Of a DNA stretch of 64,000 bases, positions 7,601-16,158 are shown in pieces. The notes under the pieces were generated by a model. The model ran no database searches. It saw only the letters and a program-made list of their open reading frames with translations, and was not told the origin of the DNA. Location: assembly GCF_024733015.1 (NCBI RefSeq), contig NZ_JANKJG010000007.1:62001-126000 (forward strand), in the 5' to 3' direction. Within the stretch, counting starts at the first letter, position 1; each line of letters begins with the position of its first letter. The DNA is from Pseudosulfitobacter koreensis (GTDB lineage: Bacteria > Pseudomonadota > Alphaproteobacteria > Rhodobacterales > Rhodobacteraceae). The translations under genes were made by a program, and so were the position numbers.

Positions 7601-9091
7601 ATGAAGACCGTCAGACTGTCTGCCGACGACAATGTCGTCACCGCCACCCAGCCGCTGCAAGTGGGCGACGAGGGGGCCACCATGCTGATCCCGCGCGGTC
7701 ACAAGATGGCCGCAGCGCCCATCGCCAAGGGGGAGGCGGTGCGCAAATATGCCAACCTGATCGGCTATGCCGCCGAGGATATCGCCCAAGGGGCCCACGT
7801 GCATACGCACAATCTGGAGTTTCGCGCGGTCGAGACCGATTATGAATTCGGGACCAACCTGCGGCCTGTGGCTGCGGCGACCACGCAGGATACGTTCCAG
7901 GGCTATCGCCGTGCCAATGGCCGGGTGGGTACGCGCAACTATATCGCGGTGCTGACGTCGGTGAACTGCTCGGCCACCGCCGCGCGCCAGATCGCGGCGC
8001 ATTTCACGCCCGACAGGCTGGCGGATTACCCCAATGTCGACGGCGTCGTCGCCTTCGTCCACGGCACCGGCTGTGCGATGGGCGGCGACGGCACGGGGTT
8101 CGAGGTGTTGCAGCGCACGCTGTGGGGCTATGCGCGCAATCCCAACGTGGGCGGTGTGCTGCTGGCGGGGCTGGGCTGCGAGATGATGCAGATCGACTGG
8201 CTGATCGAGGCCTACGGCCTGACGCCGGGACCGCTGTTCCAGACGATGAACATTCAGGACGTGGGCGGATTGCGCCGCTGTGTCGAGCTGGGCGTGCAGA
8301 AGATCACCGCGATGCTGCCCGAAGTGAACCGCGCCACGCGCGAGACCGCGCCCGCGTCCGAGCTGATGGTGGCGCTGCAATGCGGTGGATCGGATGCGTG
8401 GTCGGGGGTGACGGCGAACCCTGCGGTGGGCCATGCCTGCGATCTGCTGGTGGCGCAGGGCGGCACAGGCGTGCTGGCCGAGACGCCCGAAGTTTACGGG
8501 GCCGAACATCTGCTGACCGCGCGCGCCCACGACCGCGCCACGGGCGACAAGCTGATCGACCTGATCCGCTGGTGGGAGGATTACACCGAACGCAACCGCG
8601 GCTCGATGGACAACAACCCCAGCCCCGGCAACAAGGCGGGCGGGCTGACCACCATCCTTGAGAAATCGCTGGGCGCCGTGGCCAAGGGCGGCACCACGCC
8701 CCTGATGGGGGTCTACAAATACGCCGAGCCCGTGACGGCGCGCGGATTTACCTTCATGGACAGCCCCGGATACGATCCTGCGTCGGTCACCGGGCAGATC
8801 GCCAGCGGCTGTACGCTGGTCTGTTTCACCACCGGGCGCGGATCGGCCTTTGGCGCAAAGCCGTCGCCGTCGATGAAGGTGGCGACCAATTCCGAGATGT
8901 ACGCGCGCCTGCACGAAGACATGGACGTGAACGCGGGCACCATCCTGTCGGAAGGCCGCAGCGTCCAAGAGGTGGGGCGCGAGATCTATCAGATGTGGCT
9001 GCGCATGGCCTCGGGCGAGGCCAGCAAGTCCGAGGCGCAGGGCCTGGGCGATTACGAGTTCGTGCCCTGGCAGATCGGCGCGGTGATGTGA
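7601..9091 (+). CDS. UxaA/GarD-family sugar-acid dehydratase (altronate dehydratase-like)
   Basis: A 496-residue fusion of an N-terminal SAF domain (about residues 1-75) and the catalytic UxaA/GarD domain. Diagnostic motifs are GRVGTRNYIAVLTSVNCSATAA, cut here to GTRNYIAVLTSVNCSAT, then HGTGCAMGG, CGGSDAWSGVTANPAVG and TGRGSAFG. Relatives are iron-dependent dehydratases of D-altronate or D-galactarate that give 2-keto-3-deoxy acids. It sits between otnC and otnI, where it is not needed for threonate breakdown, so it probably feeds another sugar acid into the same operon. The start at 7601 is 4 bp after the otnC stop. Confidence 0.85.
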   Translation: MKTVRLSADDNVVTATQPLQVGDEGATMLIPRGHKMAAAPIAKGEAVRKYANLIGYAAEDIAQGAHVHTHNLEFRAVETDYEFGTNLRPVAAATTQDTFQGYRRANGRVGTRNYIAVLTSVNCSATAARQIAAHFTPDRLADYPNVDGVVAFVHGTGCAMGGDGTGFEVLQRTLWGYARNPNVGGVLLAGLGCEMMQIDWLIEAYGLTPGPLFQTMNIQDVGGLRRCVELGVQKITAMLPEVNRATRETAPASELMVALQCGGSDAWSGVTANPAVGHACDLLVAQGGTGVLAETPEVYGAEHLLTARAHDRATGDKLIDLIRWWEDYTERNRGSMDNNPSPGNKAGGLTTILEKSLGAVAKGGTTPLMGVYKYAEPVTARGFTFMDSPGYDPASVTGQIASGCTLVCFTTGRGSAFGAKPSPSMKVATNSEMYARLHEDMDVNAGTILSEGRSVQEVGREIYQMWLRMASGEASKSEAQGLGDYEFVPWQIGAVM

Positions 9092-9846
9092 TGCGGTTTT
9101 CGGCCAATCTGGGTTTCCTGTGGACCGAACTGACACTGCCCAATGCGATCCGTGCGGCGGCGGCGGCTGGGTTTGACGCGGTGGAATGCCATTGGCCCTA
9201 CGACGTGCCCGCCGACGACGTGGCGGCGGCGCTGCGCGAGACCGGGTTGCCGATGCTGGGTCTGAACACCACGCGGGGCGGGCCGGGAGAGAACGGGCTG
9301 TCGGCGCTGCCCGGACGCAGGGCCGAGGCGCGCGCGGCCATAGATCAGGCGCTGGCCTATGCGCAGGCGACGGATGCGGCGGCGGTGCATGTGATGGCAG
9401 GCTTTGCCCAAGGCGATGCGGCGCACGCGGCCTTTGTCGATGCGCTGCGCTATGCCTGCGATGCCGCACAGGGGCGCGTGATCCTGATCGAGCCGCTGAA
9501 CCATTACGACGCGCCGGGGTATTTCCTGCGCACCACCGCGCAGGCCGAGGCGATCATCGCCGAAGTGGGTGCGCCGAACCTCAAGCTGATGTTCGACTGC
9601 TACCATGTGCAGCTGATGGAAGGTGACGTGACGCACCGGCTGGTCCGGCTGCTGCCGCTGATCGGCCATGTGCAGGTGGCGTCAGTGCCGGATCGTGGCG
9701 CGCCGGATCATGGCGAACTGAATTATCCGCATGTCTGGGAGGTGCTGACACGGCTGGACTGGGATGCGCCCGTGGGGGCGGAATACAAGCCCGGCGAAGA
9801 TACGGATGCGACGCTGGGTTGGCTGCGGGGCGCGCAGGCGCGCTGA
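9091..9846 (+). CDS. otnI: 2-oxo-tetronate isomerase / hydroxypyruvate isomerase family
   Basis: A 251-residue xylose-isomerase-like TIM barrel of the Hyi/OtnI family. Metal and active-site residues appear in VECHWPYD near residue 32, LIEPLNHYD near residue 138, MFDCYHVQ near residue 172, and GAEYKPGEDT near the end. OtnI converts 2-oxo-tetronate to 3-oxo-tetronate, the step between LtnD and OtnK, so this gene completes the pathway to dihydroxyacetone phosphate. It overlaps the dehydratase stop by 1 bp. Hydroxypyruvate isomerase is the alternative. Confidence 0.85.
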   Translation: MRFSANLGFLWTELTLPNAIRAAAAAGFDAVECHWPYDVPADDVAAALRETGLPMLGLNTTRGGPGENGLSALPGRRAEARAAIDQALAYAQATDAAAVHVMAGFAQGDAAHAAFVDALRYACDAAQGRVILIEPLNHYDAPGYFLRTTAQAEAIIAEVGAPNLKLMFDCYHVQLMEGDVTHRLVRLLPLIGHVQVASVPDRGAPDHGELNYPHVWEVLTRLDWDAPVGAEYKPGEDTDATLGWLRGAQAR

Positions 9847-9862
9847 GCCGCGCCGCGAAAGA

Positions 9863-9884
9863 CCGGTGCCCTGATGGGCACCGG
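9863..9884. terminator. Hairpin between convergent operons
   Basis: A perfect 9-bp stem ccggtgccc/gggcaccgg with a tgat loop, 16 bp after the otnI stop and 20 bp before the end of the convergent ferritin-like gene. There is no long T tract, so it may act bidirectionally or with Rho. Confidence 0.6.
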
Positions 9885-9903
9885 CGATTCTTGACAGCAT
9901 GGC

Positions 9904-10347
9904 TTACTTCGAGGCCTGCTCCATCCAGGCGCGGTGACGGCGCTCGTCCGCCAGACCCTTTTCGAGGATGGGCCGCCATTCGGGGGTCGCAACCGAGTTG
10001 TTCAGCGCGGACTCATAGGCCGAGACCGTGTCGTCCTCGTTGGTCTTCATCGCGCCCAGGACGGCGCTGTCCCCAGCGAGGCTCGCCATCGCCACCTTGC
10101 CGGTGGTCAGCCACTGTTTCATGTCGCCCTCTTGCGGGCTGGGCACCCCCAGCTTTTCCGCAAGCGCGTTCAACTCGCGCACGTGGTCGTGGTGGTCGCT
10201 GCGGAACTCTTCGATCTTGGCGCGGTACTCGGCACTCTCGAGCTTTTCGATGGTGCTGTCATAGGCCGCGATCGCATCATGCTCCAGGATGATGAGATTG
10301 CGCAGCAGGTGGGTTTCTTCGTTTTCGGTTCCAACGGTGGTTACCAT
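9904..10347 (-). CDS. Ferritin-like domain protein (DUF2383-type)
   Basis: A 147-residue, all-helical protein with two helix pairs bearing EH and E..RH carboxylate/histidine residues: ILEHDAIAAYDS near residue 20, RSDHHDHVREL near residue 49, and LADERRHRAWMEQ at the C-terminus. This is a four-helix ferritin-like bundle of the DUF2383 kind. The strong ribosome site (aaaggag) is 8 bp before ATG 10347. It lies 26 bp downstream of a manganese catalase, so the pair is probably one stress operon. Its activity is unknown; iron or metal handling or redox protection is likely. Confidence 0.8.
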   Translation of the reverse strand: MVTTVGTENEETHLLRNLIILEHDAIAAYDSTIEKLESAEYRAKIEEFRSDHHDHVRELNALAEKLGVPSPQEGDMKQWLTTGKVAMASLAGDSAVLGAMKTNEDDTVSAYESALNNSVATPEWRPILEKGLADERRHRAWMEQASK

Positions 10348-10373
10348 GACAGAACTCCTTTCAAGTTATGGGG

Positions 10374-11198
10374 TTACTGTTGCTCGGTCTGCGTGCCCGA
10401 ATGGGGCCGCGCCTTGCCGAGGCTGGGCTTCTGGCCCAGCGGTTCTGGCTTGTCGCGCTTGGTGAACTCGCTGCGACCGTCGAGCGAGGGCCCGGATGTC
10501 CAGCGGCCCTCTGGCGTCGGCTCGTCGAGCGAGGTGTTGAGGAAGTAGTAGGAATGCTCGGTCGCCTCATGCTCTTGCGGCGTCGAGTTCGGGATCGGCA
10601 TTTGCGCTTCGATGCCGCCCAGTTCTTCGATCACCGCCATCCATTGCTGCTGGTGCATGGTGTCGCGCGCGATCAGGAAGGACAGCATGTCCTTCATGCC
10701 GGTGTCGTCGGTCATGTTGTAGAGACGCGAGGCCAGCACGCGCCCGCCGCTTTCCGCAGTCACATTCGCCATCATGTCGGCGGCGATGTTGCCGGTGGCA
10801 TAAACGTGGCTCATGTCGAAGGGCACGCCGTTCGAGTTGACAGGCATCGCAGACAGCCCCGACGACAGGATGTGGCGCGGGTTGGCGCCGCCCATGATCG
10901 CGTTGACGATGGGGTCCTTGGCCGCTTCTTCCTGTGCGGTCAGCGGTGCCCCTTCGAGGTTGAGAGCGACGGCGTGGCCGAGGAATTCGATATGCGACAG
11001 CTCTTCGGTCGCGGTCATCATCAGCATGTCGCGGTATTTGTCGTCACCGCGCGCGCCCATCGCCTGAAAGAAATATTGCATCGCGACGCGAATTTCGCCT
11101 TCGATGCCGCCGATCGCCTGTTGCAGGAACTTGGCGAATTGCGGATCGGGGGTGTCGACGCGCACTTTGTATTGCAGTTTGCTGGAATGGTGAAACAT
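10374..11198 (-). CDS. Manganese catalase
   Basis: A 274-residue non-haem dimanganese catalase. Metal-ligand helices are visible as GEIRVAMQYFFQ near residue 35, TEELSHIEFLGH near residue 68, AESGGRVLASRL near residue 147 and RDTMHQQQWMAVIEEL near residue 180. It dismutates H2O2 in the cytoplasm. The polar C-terminal tail (residues 235-274) resembles the tails of longer family members. It is followed by a ferritin-like gene. The upstream region carries an alternative-sigma-like promoter (see 11233-11253), consistent with general stress control. Confidence 0.92.
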   Translation of the reverse strand: MFHHSSKLQYKVRVDTPDPQFAKFLQQAIGGIEGEIRVAMQYFFQAMGARGDDKYRDMLMMTATEELSHIEFLGHAVALNLEGAPLTAQEEAAKDPIVNAIMGGANPRHILSSGLSAMPVNSNGVPFDMSHVYATGNIAADMMANVTAESGGRVLASRLYNMTDDTGMKDMLSFLIARDTMHQQQWMAVIEELGGIEAQMPIPNSTPQEHEATEHSYYFLNTSLDEPTPEGRWTSGPSLDGRSEFTKRDKPEPLGQKPSLGKARPHSGTQTEQQ

Positions 11199-11232
11199 CG
11201 TGTTCTCCTGAAGTTGTGGTACGGAAAAAACA

Positions 11233-11253
11233 CACGAAATTTTGTTTCGTTCC
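11233..11253 (-). promoter_or_regulatory. EcfG-like general-stress promoter candidate for the Mn-catalase operon
   Basis: On the minus strand the sequence ggaac is followed after 16 nt by tgtt (the latter ending just past this span), close to the alphaproteobacterial EcfG consensus GGAAC-N16/17-CGTT. It ends about 30 nt before the catalase start. The same stretch contains an inverted repeat acgaaa-N5-tttcgt (11234-11250), so a repressor site is an alternative. One base differs from the -10 consensus. Confidence 0.4.
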
Positions 11254-11354
11254 CGAGCTTTTGAACAAGGGTGAGCGCTGGCGAATTGCTGCTTATGCGG
11301 GAACCGGGCGCGTTCCGCGCGAGGGGTGATGGTGGCGTAAGGCGCGCGTGATCC

Positions 11355-12695
11355 TCAGCCGTCGAGGAAGGCAACCTGTTGTTCGCGCAGGGCGAATATG
11401 TCCTTGTCGTCCACGATTTCCACGTCGTCCAGGCACACGATCTGATCCCGCTTCAGGGGGCGCTTCAGCTTGATATGATGCGCAAGCCCGATGGGCAGCG
11501 CGTTCAGGCGGTGCGACCGGCTGGCGGGGATCGCCTTCGCCCAGACCTTGAAGCCGCCTTCGCCGTCGAGGTATTCGCCGGGGGCGAAATCGCCCTTGGA
11601 CGTGGCCACTGCATCGCCCCGCCAGCGGGTCGATGACCCTGTCGCCTCGCCGCGCAGGCAGGCGTTCAGGACGGAGACAGAGGTCTCCAGCCCGATCAGG
11701 TGGAAGGGTCGCCACATCGAGCCGTACCAGCCGCTTGGGTCGGTCAGCAGCCCGTATTGCTGGAAACAGTCGCGGGTGTAGGCGTCGGGTGCGCGGAAGG
11801 TCACGAACATGCCGTACTGGATGTTGTTGAGCACCACGCGCCCGTCGGTTTCGCGGCTGGAGGCGATGTCGACCAGCCCGGCGCGTGCCAGTCTGCCGCC
11901 CTCGGCTTCGGGGCGGAACACGGTCGCGAGATCGTGCAGCCCGGCGGGGTGAAAGGCCACACCATCGCCGGGGCAGTCAAGCCCGGTGGCATTGGCGACG
12001 GCGGCCATTTCGATGGCGGCCTTGGTGCCGTCGGTAAAGGAATTGTACATCTTGGGGTTAAAGTCGCCTGCGGCCACTTCCGCCTCGCTCCACCCGAAAT
12101 AGCCCCAGACCGTGTCGGGGGTGGAATAGCGGTAGGGCGGCGCAAAGTTCATGCCCTTGCCCGCCGCGCACAGCTCGAACCCGCAGGCGTGGACCCAGTC
12201 GACCAGCTCGCAGATGGCGGCGGGCTGATCGCCGTAGGCCATGGAATAGACCACGCCCTGTTGCGCCGCGCGGTGCGCCAGAACGGGGCCGCAGAGCACG
12301 TCCGCCTCGACGTTGACCATGATCACGTGTTTGCCCGCGTCGATTGCGGCCAGTGCGTGACGGGTGCCTGCGATGGGGTGGCCGGTCGCCTCGATGATGC
12401 ACTCGATCTGGTCGCAGGCCAGCAGGGCGGCGACGTCGTCGGTGATGCAGGTGGTTCCCGATTGCACGGCCTCTGTCATGCTGGCGGCGTCGTATTGCTC
12501 GGCCGCCCAGCCGGTGCGCTGGAATGATCCGCGCGCTTTCTCGACGTCCAGATCGGCCACGCCCACCACATGGTAGCCGTCGATGAACCGCGCCTGCGCG
12601 AGGATCATCGAGCCGAATTTGCCCGCTCCGATCAGGCCGATGCGCACCGGACGGCCCGCGCTGCGACGGGCGGCGAGCAGGGATTTGAGGTTCAT
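11355..12695 (-). CDS. NAD(P)-binding oxidoreductase with C-terminal SAF domain (homoserine-dehydrogenase-like)
   Basis: A 446-residue protein. The N-terminal Rossmann domain has RIGLIGAGKFGSMI near residue 18, followed by a homoserine-dehydrogenase-like middle (IIEATGHPIAGTRHA near residue 104; NVEADVLCGP). A C-terminal SAF-like segment starts around residue 360 (GEATGSSTRWRGDAV...GIAHHIKLK-type pattern). Such proteins are often mis-named FlgA-like. The start at 12695 has a good ribosome site (aaggagcc). It is divergent from a split transketolase, suggesting a shared sugar pathway. The exact reaction is unknown; oxidation or isomerisation of a branched or short sugar is a guess. Confidence 0.75.
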   Translation of the reverse strand: MNLKSLLAARRSAGRPVRIGLIGAGKFGSMILAQARFIDGYHVVGVADLDVEKARGSFQRTGWAAEQYDAASMTEAVQSGTTCITDDVAALLACDQIECIIEATGHPIAGTRHALAAIDAGKHVIMVNVEADVLCGPVLAHRAAQQGVVYSMAYGDQPAAICELVDWVHACGFELCAAGKGMNFAPPYRYSTPDTVWGYFGWSEAEVAAGDFNPKMYNSFTDGTKAAIEMAAVANATGLDCPGDGVAFHPAGLHDLATVFRPEAEGGRLARAGLVDIASSRETDGRVVLNNIQYGMFVTFRAPDAYTRDCFQQYGLLTDPSGWYGSMWRPFHLIGLETSVSVLNACLRGEATGSSTRWRGDAVATSKGDFAPGEYLDGEGGFKVWAKAIPASRSHRLNALPIGLAHHIKLKRPLKRDQIVCLDDVEIVDDKDIFALREQQVAFLDG

Positions 12696-12848
12696 GGGGC
12701 GGGGCTCCTTCAGGCTTTCGGCCCAGAGGTTAGCACGGTGCAGGGGCCGCAACATTGAAGCTGTGCTTACCGTGCAGTTAAGGGATTTTAATTGTTCGGC
12801 GCGTGGTCCCGGTGCCATCTGGTGGCGGAACCAAGGGGGGCAGAGGCT

Positions 12849-13700
12849 ATGACCACAGGTGAGGCCAGGCACGGATCGAACGTCAGTCTGGCGCGGCGCG
12901 CATGGGCGATCCGGCGCAACGCGCTGCGCATGGGCGAGGTGCAGGGGCAGGGGTACATCGGGCAGGCGCTGGGCGTGGCGGACGTGCTGGCCGTGTCCTA
13001 TTTCCACGCGCTCAGCTACCGTGCGGACGATCCCGAATGGGAAGGCCGCGACCGGTTCCTTTTGTCGATCGGACATTATGCCATCGCGCTTTATTCCGCA
13101 ATGATCGAGGCGGGCATATTGCCCGAGGACGAGCTGGAAACCTACGGCATGGACGACAGCCGCATGCCGATGTCGGGCATGGCCGCCTATACGCCGGGGA
13201 TGGAGATCACCGGCGGATCATTGGGCCACGGCCTTGGCATCGCGGTCGGCATGGCGCTGGGGCTGAAGCGCAAGAAGAACCCCGCCTTTGTCTACAACAT
13301 GCTCTCGGATGGCGAACTGGGCGAAGGATCGACCTGGGAGGCGGTGATGTCTGCCGTGCAGTGGAAACTGGACAACCTGATCGCCATTGTCGATTTCAAC
13401 AACCAGCAGGCGGACGGACCGACCACGCAGGCCTTGGCGCAGGTGCCCGAGGCGGCGAAATGGCAGGCCTTCGGCTGGTACGCGCAGGAGGTGGATGGCA
13501 ACGATCTGGACGCGGTGGTCGCGGCCTTTGACGCGGCCCGCAACCACGGCGCGGCACAACCGCGCGTGATCATCTGCAACACCACCATGTGCAAAGGCAT
13601 CCCGTTTCTGGAAAGCCGCGAGATCACCCATTTCGTGCGCGTCGAGCCCGAGGAGTGGGCCAGGGCGCTGGAGATACTCGACGGGGAGAAACCGCAATGA
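12849..13700 (+). CDS. Transketolase, N-terminal (TPP-binding) subunit
   Basis: A 283-residue protein matching the first half of transketolase. It has LSIGHYAIALYSAM near residue 75, GSLGHGLGIAVGMALG near residue 125, and the TPP motif SDGELGEGSTWEA followed by VDFNNQQADG near residues 155-190. The start at 12849 follows aggggggcagagg. Its stop overlaps the next ATG (ATGA), so the two halves are made together and should form one heteromeric enzyme in the cytosol. Split transketolases serve ordinary pentose metabolism or special substrates such as apulose 4-phosphate (AptAB); the island context makes the latter type plausible. Confidence 0.88.
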   Translation: MTTGEARHGSNVSLARRAWAIRRNALRMGEVQGQGYIGQALGVADVLAVSYFHALSYRADDPEWEGRDRFLLSIGHYAIALYSAMIEAGILPEDELETYGMDDSRMPMSGMAAYTPGMEITGGSLGHGLGIAVGMALGLKRKKNPAFVYNMLSDGELGEGSTWEAVMSAVQWKLDNLIAIVDFNNQQADGPTTQALAQVPEAAKWQAFGWYAQEVDGNDLDAVVAAFDAARNHGAAQPRVIICNTTMCKGIPFLESREITHFVRVEPEEWARALEILDGEKPQ

Positions 13701-14734
13701 AGCCGCAGGAACTGTCGCGCCGCCAGTCGAAATACACCGCCCGCAAGGTGGCGTCGGGCGAACGGGTGGCCACATCCGCCATGATTGCATCGCTGGACGC
13801 CGAGGGCCGCGAGACCATCGCCGCCCCGTTCGGGCACGCGCTGGTCGATCTGGCGAAAACCCGCGAGGACATCGTCGGCCTGACGGCGGACCTGTCGAAA
13901 TACACCGACCTGCATGTCTTTGCCAAAGCCTACCCGGATCGGTTTTACCAGATGGGCATGGCCGAGGCGGTGATGATCAGCGCCGCCGCAGGATTGGCCC
14001 GCGAGGGGTTCACGCCCTTCGCCACCACCTATGCGGTCTTCGCGTCGCGCCGGGTCTATGACTTCATCATCATGGCGATTGCCGAGGAAAACCTGCCGGT
14101 CAAGATCGTCTGCGCCCTGCCGGGGCTGACCACGGGCTATGGCCCCAGCCACCAGGCGACCGAGGATCTGGCGATCATGCGGGGCATGCCGAACCTGACC
14201 ATCATCGACCCTTGCGACGCGGTCGAGATCGACCAGGCGACGCGCGCCATCGCCGACACGCCTGGTCCGGTCTACATGCGGCTGCTGCGCGGGCAGGTGC
14301 CGAATGTGCTGGGCGAATACGGCTACCGGTTCAAGCTGGGCCGCGCGCAGATCATCCGCGACGGGCGCGACGTGCTGTTCGTGTCTTCGGGGCTGATGAC
14401 CATGCGCACGCTGGACGCGGCGAAGGCGCTGCAAAAGGACGGCGTGGATTGCGCCGTGCTGCACGTGCCGACGATCAAGCCGCTGGATGCGGAAACCATC
14501 ATCGCCGAGGCGTCGAAGGGCGGGCGGCTGGTGGTCACCGCCGAGAACCACTCGGTGATCGGAGGTCTGGGCGAGGCGGTTGCGGCGACGCTGATGCGCG
14601 CGGGCGTGCATGTGCCGTTCCGCCAGATCGGCCTGCCGGACGCGTTTCTGGACGCGGGCGCGCTGCCGACGCTGCACGACCAATACGGAATTTCGGTCAG
14701 CGCGGTGACGGCTGCCGTGAAATCATGGCTTTGA
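13697..14734 (+). CDS. Transketolase, C-terminal (pyrimidine-binding) subunit
   Basis: A 345-residue protein matching the second half of transketolase. It has the catalytic-glutamate region MGMAEAVMISAAAGLA near residue 95, TTYAVFASRRVYD, the PGLTTGYGPSHQATED substrate/TPP loop near residue 145, and the C-terminal transketolase domain from about residue 215 (VSSGLMTMRTLDAAKAL). It overlaps the N-subunit gene by 4 bp and is followed by an SDR 11 bp later. The donor and acceptor sugars are unknown. Confidence 0.88.
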   Translation: MKPQELSRRQSKYTARKVASGERVATSAMIASLDAEGRETIAAPFGHALVDLAKTREDIVGLTADLSKYTDLHVFAKAYPDRFYQMGMAEAVMISAAAGLAREGFTPFATTYAVFASRRVYDFIIMAIAEENLPVKIVCALPGLTTGYGPSHQATEDLAIMRGMPNLTIIDPCDAVEIDQATRAIADTPGPVYMRLLRGQVPNVLGEYGYRFKLGRAQIIRDGRDVLFVSSGLMTMRTLDAAKALQKDGVDCAVLHVPTIKPLDAETIIAEASKGGRLVVTAENHSVIGGLGEAVAATLMRAGVHVPFRQIGLPDAFLDAGALPTLHDQYGISVSAVTAAVKSWL

Positions 14735-14745
14735 AGGGGAACGGA

Positions 14746-15501
14746 ATGCAACTTCTGGATGGAATGACGGCGATCATCACGGGGGCCGCCAGCCCGCGCG
14801 GTCTGGGCAAGGCGACGGCACGGCTCTTCGCGCAGCACGGCGCGCGCGTGGCGATCCTGGATCTGGACGCGGACGAGGCCGCCGAGGCTGCGGCAGATTT
14901 GCCGGGCACAGGGCACACATCGGGCGTGTGCGACGTGACCGACAAGGCCGCTTGCGACACGGTGGTCGCGGACATCATCGCCCAGTGGGGGCAGGTGGAT
15001 ATCCTGGTCAACAACGCGGGCATCACCCAGCCGCTGAAGCTGATGGAGATCGCACCCCACAACTATGACGCGGTGCTGGACGTGAACCTGCGCGGCACGC
15101 TCTATATGTCGCAGGCGGTGATCCCGCACATGCGCGCGCGGCGGCAGGGCAGCATCGTCAACCTGTCGTCGGTATCGGCGCAGCGCGGCGGCGGCATCTT
15201 CGGCGGGCCGCATTATTCCGCAGCCAAGGCGGGGATACTGGGCCTGACCAAGGCGATGGCGCGCGAACTGGCCCCTGCGGGCGTGCGGTCAAACGCGATC
15301 TGTCCGGGGTTCATCGCCACGGACATCACCGCGGGCAAACTGACCGACGAGATGCGCGCGCAGGTGCTGGACGGCATTCCGATGGGCCGCGCAGGCACGG
15401 CGGACGATGTGGCGGGTTGCGCGCTGTTCCTGGCCTCCAGCCTTTCGGCCTATGTCACGGGGTCCGAGGTCGACGTGAACGGCGGGTCTTTGATCCACTA
15501 G
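14746..15501 (+). CDS. SDR-family oxidoreductase after the split transketolase
   Basis: A 251-residue short-chain dehydrogenase with a slightly unusual glycine motif TGAASPRGLGKA near residue 10, NNAG near residue 87, and active site SSVSAQ...PHYSAAK. The start at 14746 has the ribosome site aagggga; an ATG at 14725 would overlap the transketolase end. It forms the third gene of the transketolase operon and probably oxidises or reduces the same sugar or polyol. The substrate is not assignable. Confidence 0.8.
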   Translation: MQLLDGMTAIITGAASPRGLGKATARLFAQHGARVAILDLDADEAAEAAADLPGTGHTSGVCDVTDKAACDTVVADIIAQWGQVDILVNNAGITQPLKLMEIAPHNYDAVLDVNLRGTLYMSQAVIPHMRARRQGSIVNLSSVSAQRGGGIFGGPHYSAAKAGILGLTKAMARELAPAGVRSNAICPGFIATDITAGKLTDEMRAQVLDGIPMGRAGTADDVAGCALFLASSLSAYVTGSEVDVNGGSLIH

Positions 15502-15653
15502 GGGATCGCAGGTGGTTGGCTTGCAAAATCAGCCGTTGTCGCCGCCTCGGCAAAAGCCTGCTCCGCGCGGCCGGGGCGTCAATTTTTCCAATGGCGCGCA
15601 CCTCCGCAGAGAGTTCATCTTGCCCTTTGCTGCGATGCAGCTAAGGTCTGGAA

Positions 15654-16151
15654 ATGTTCAATTTACCTGAAACCAATATTTTTATCCTGGAGCCAGTATC
15701 ACGGCTCTATTACTTTGATAGACAGGACACCCGGCTGCCCAGGACAATGACGGCATTGGACGCATGGAATACGATCATGAGTGATCCGCAGCCATTGCTA
15801 AAAGTTGCATTTCGAATACGAGACGCGATTTCATCAGCGTTCGGGGTCAAGCAGATCGGTGGGTTTAGCGGAAATCCGGTTCATGGCATAGAGGTCGGAG
15901 AATACTTGGATTTTTTCCGGGTTGAGCATATTCAGGACGACTGCTTGGTCCTCACGGAGCGCGATCGCCATGTGGATGTCATGACCTGTATTTCCATCGA
16001 CGGTGACACGCTTTCGGTCACGTCTTCCGTGTGCGTCCACAATCTGTTCGGTCGTGTTTACATGATCCCCGTCGGTATCGCCCACCGTTGGATCGTGCGC
16101 AGCATGTTCCGACGTTTGCATGACAAGAACCCCCTGCCTCTGACTGGATGA
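15654..16151 (+). CDS. DUF2867-type protein of unknown function
   Basis: A 165-residue protein. The pattern DAWNTIMSDPQPLLKVAFRIRD, shown in part as WNTIMSDPQPLLKVAF, the C-terminal VHNLFGRVYMIPVGIAH and RSMFRRL fit DUF2867, a family of no known function. Its DNA is visibly richer in A+T than its neighbours (for example AATTTACCTGAAACC), which hints at recent acquisition. It stands alone, 152 bp after the SDR, and is convergent with the LysR gene. Confidence 0.72.
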   Translation: MFNLPETNIFILEPVSRLYYFDRQDTRLPRTMTALDAWNTIMSDPQPLLKVAFRIRDAISSAFGVKQIGGFSGNPVHGIEVGEYLDFFRVEHIQDDCLVLTERDRHVDVMTCISIDGDTLSVTSSVCVHNLFGRVYMIPVGIAHRWIVRSMFRRLHDKNPLPLTG

Positions 16152-16158
16152 AGCGCTT

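Noticed and set aside
11234..11250. Inverted repeat acgaaa-N5-tttcgt as a separate repressor operator
   Set aside because: It overlaps the EcfG-like promoter candidate, and no regulator gene is adjacent, so I kept only the promoter interpretation as tentative.
12696..12848. A sixth GntR operator between the SAF oxidoreductase and the split transketolase
   Set aside because: I searched the gap by eye and found no GGTATACC or close variant, so this unit may not belong to the regulon.
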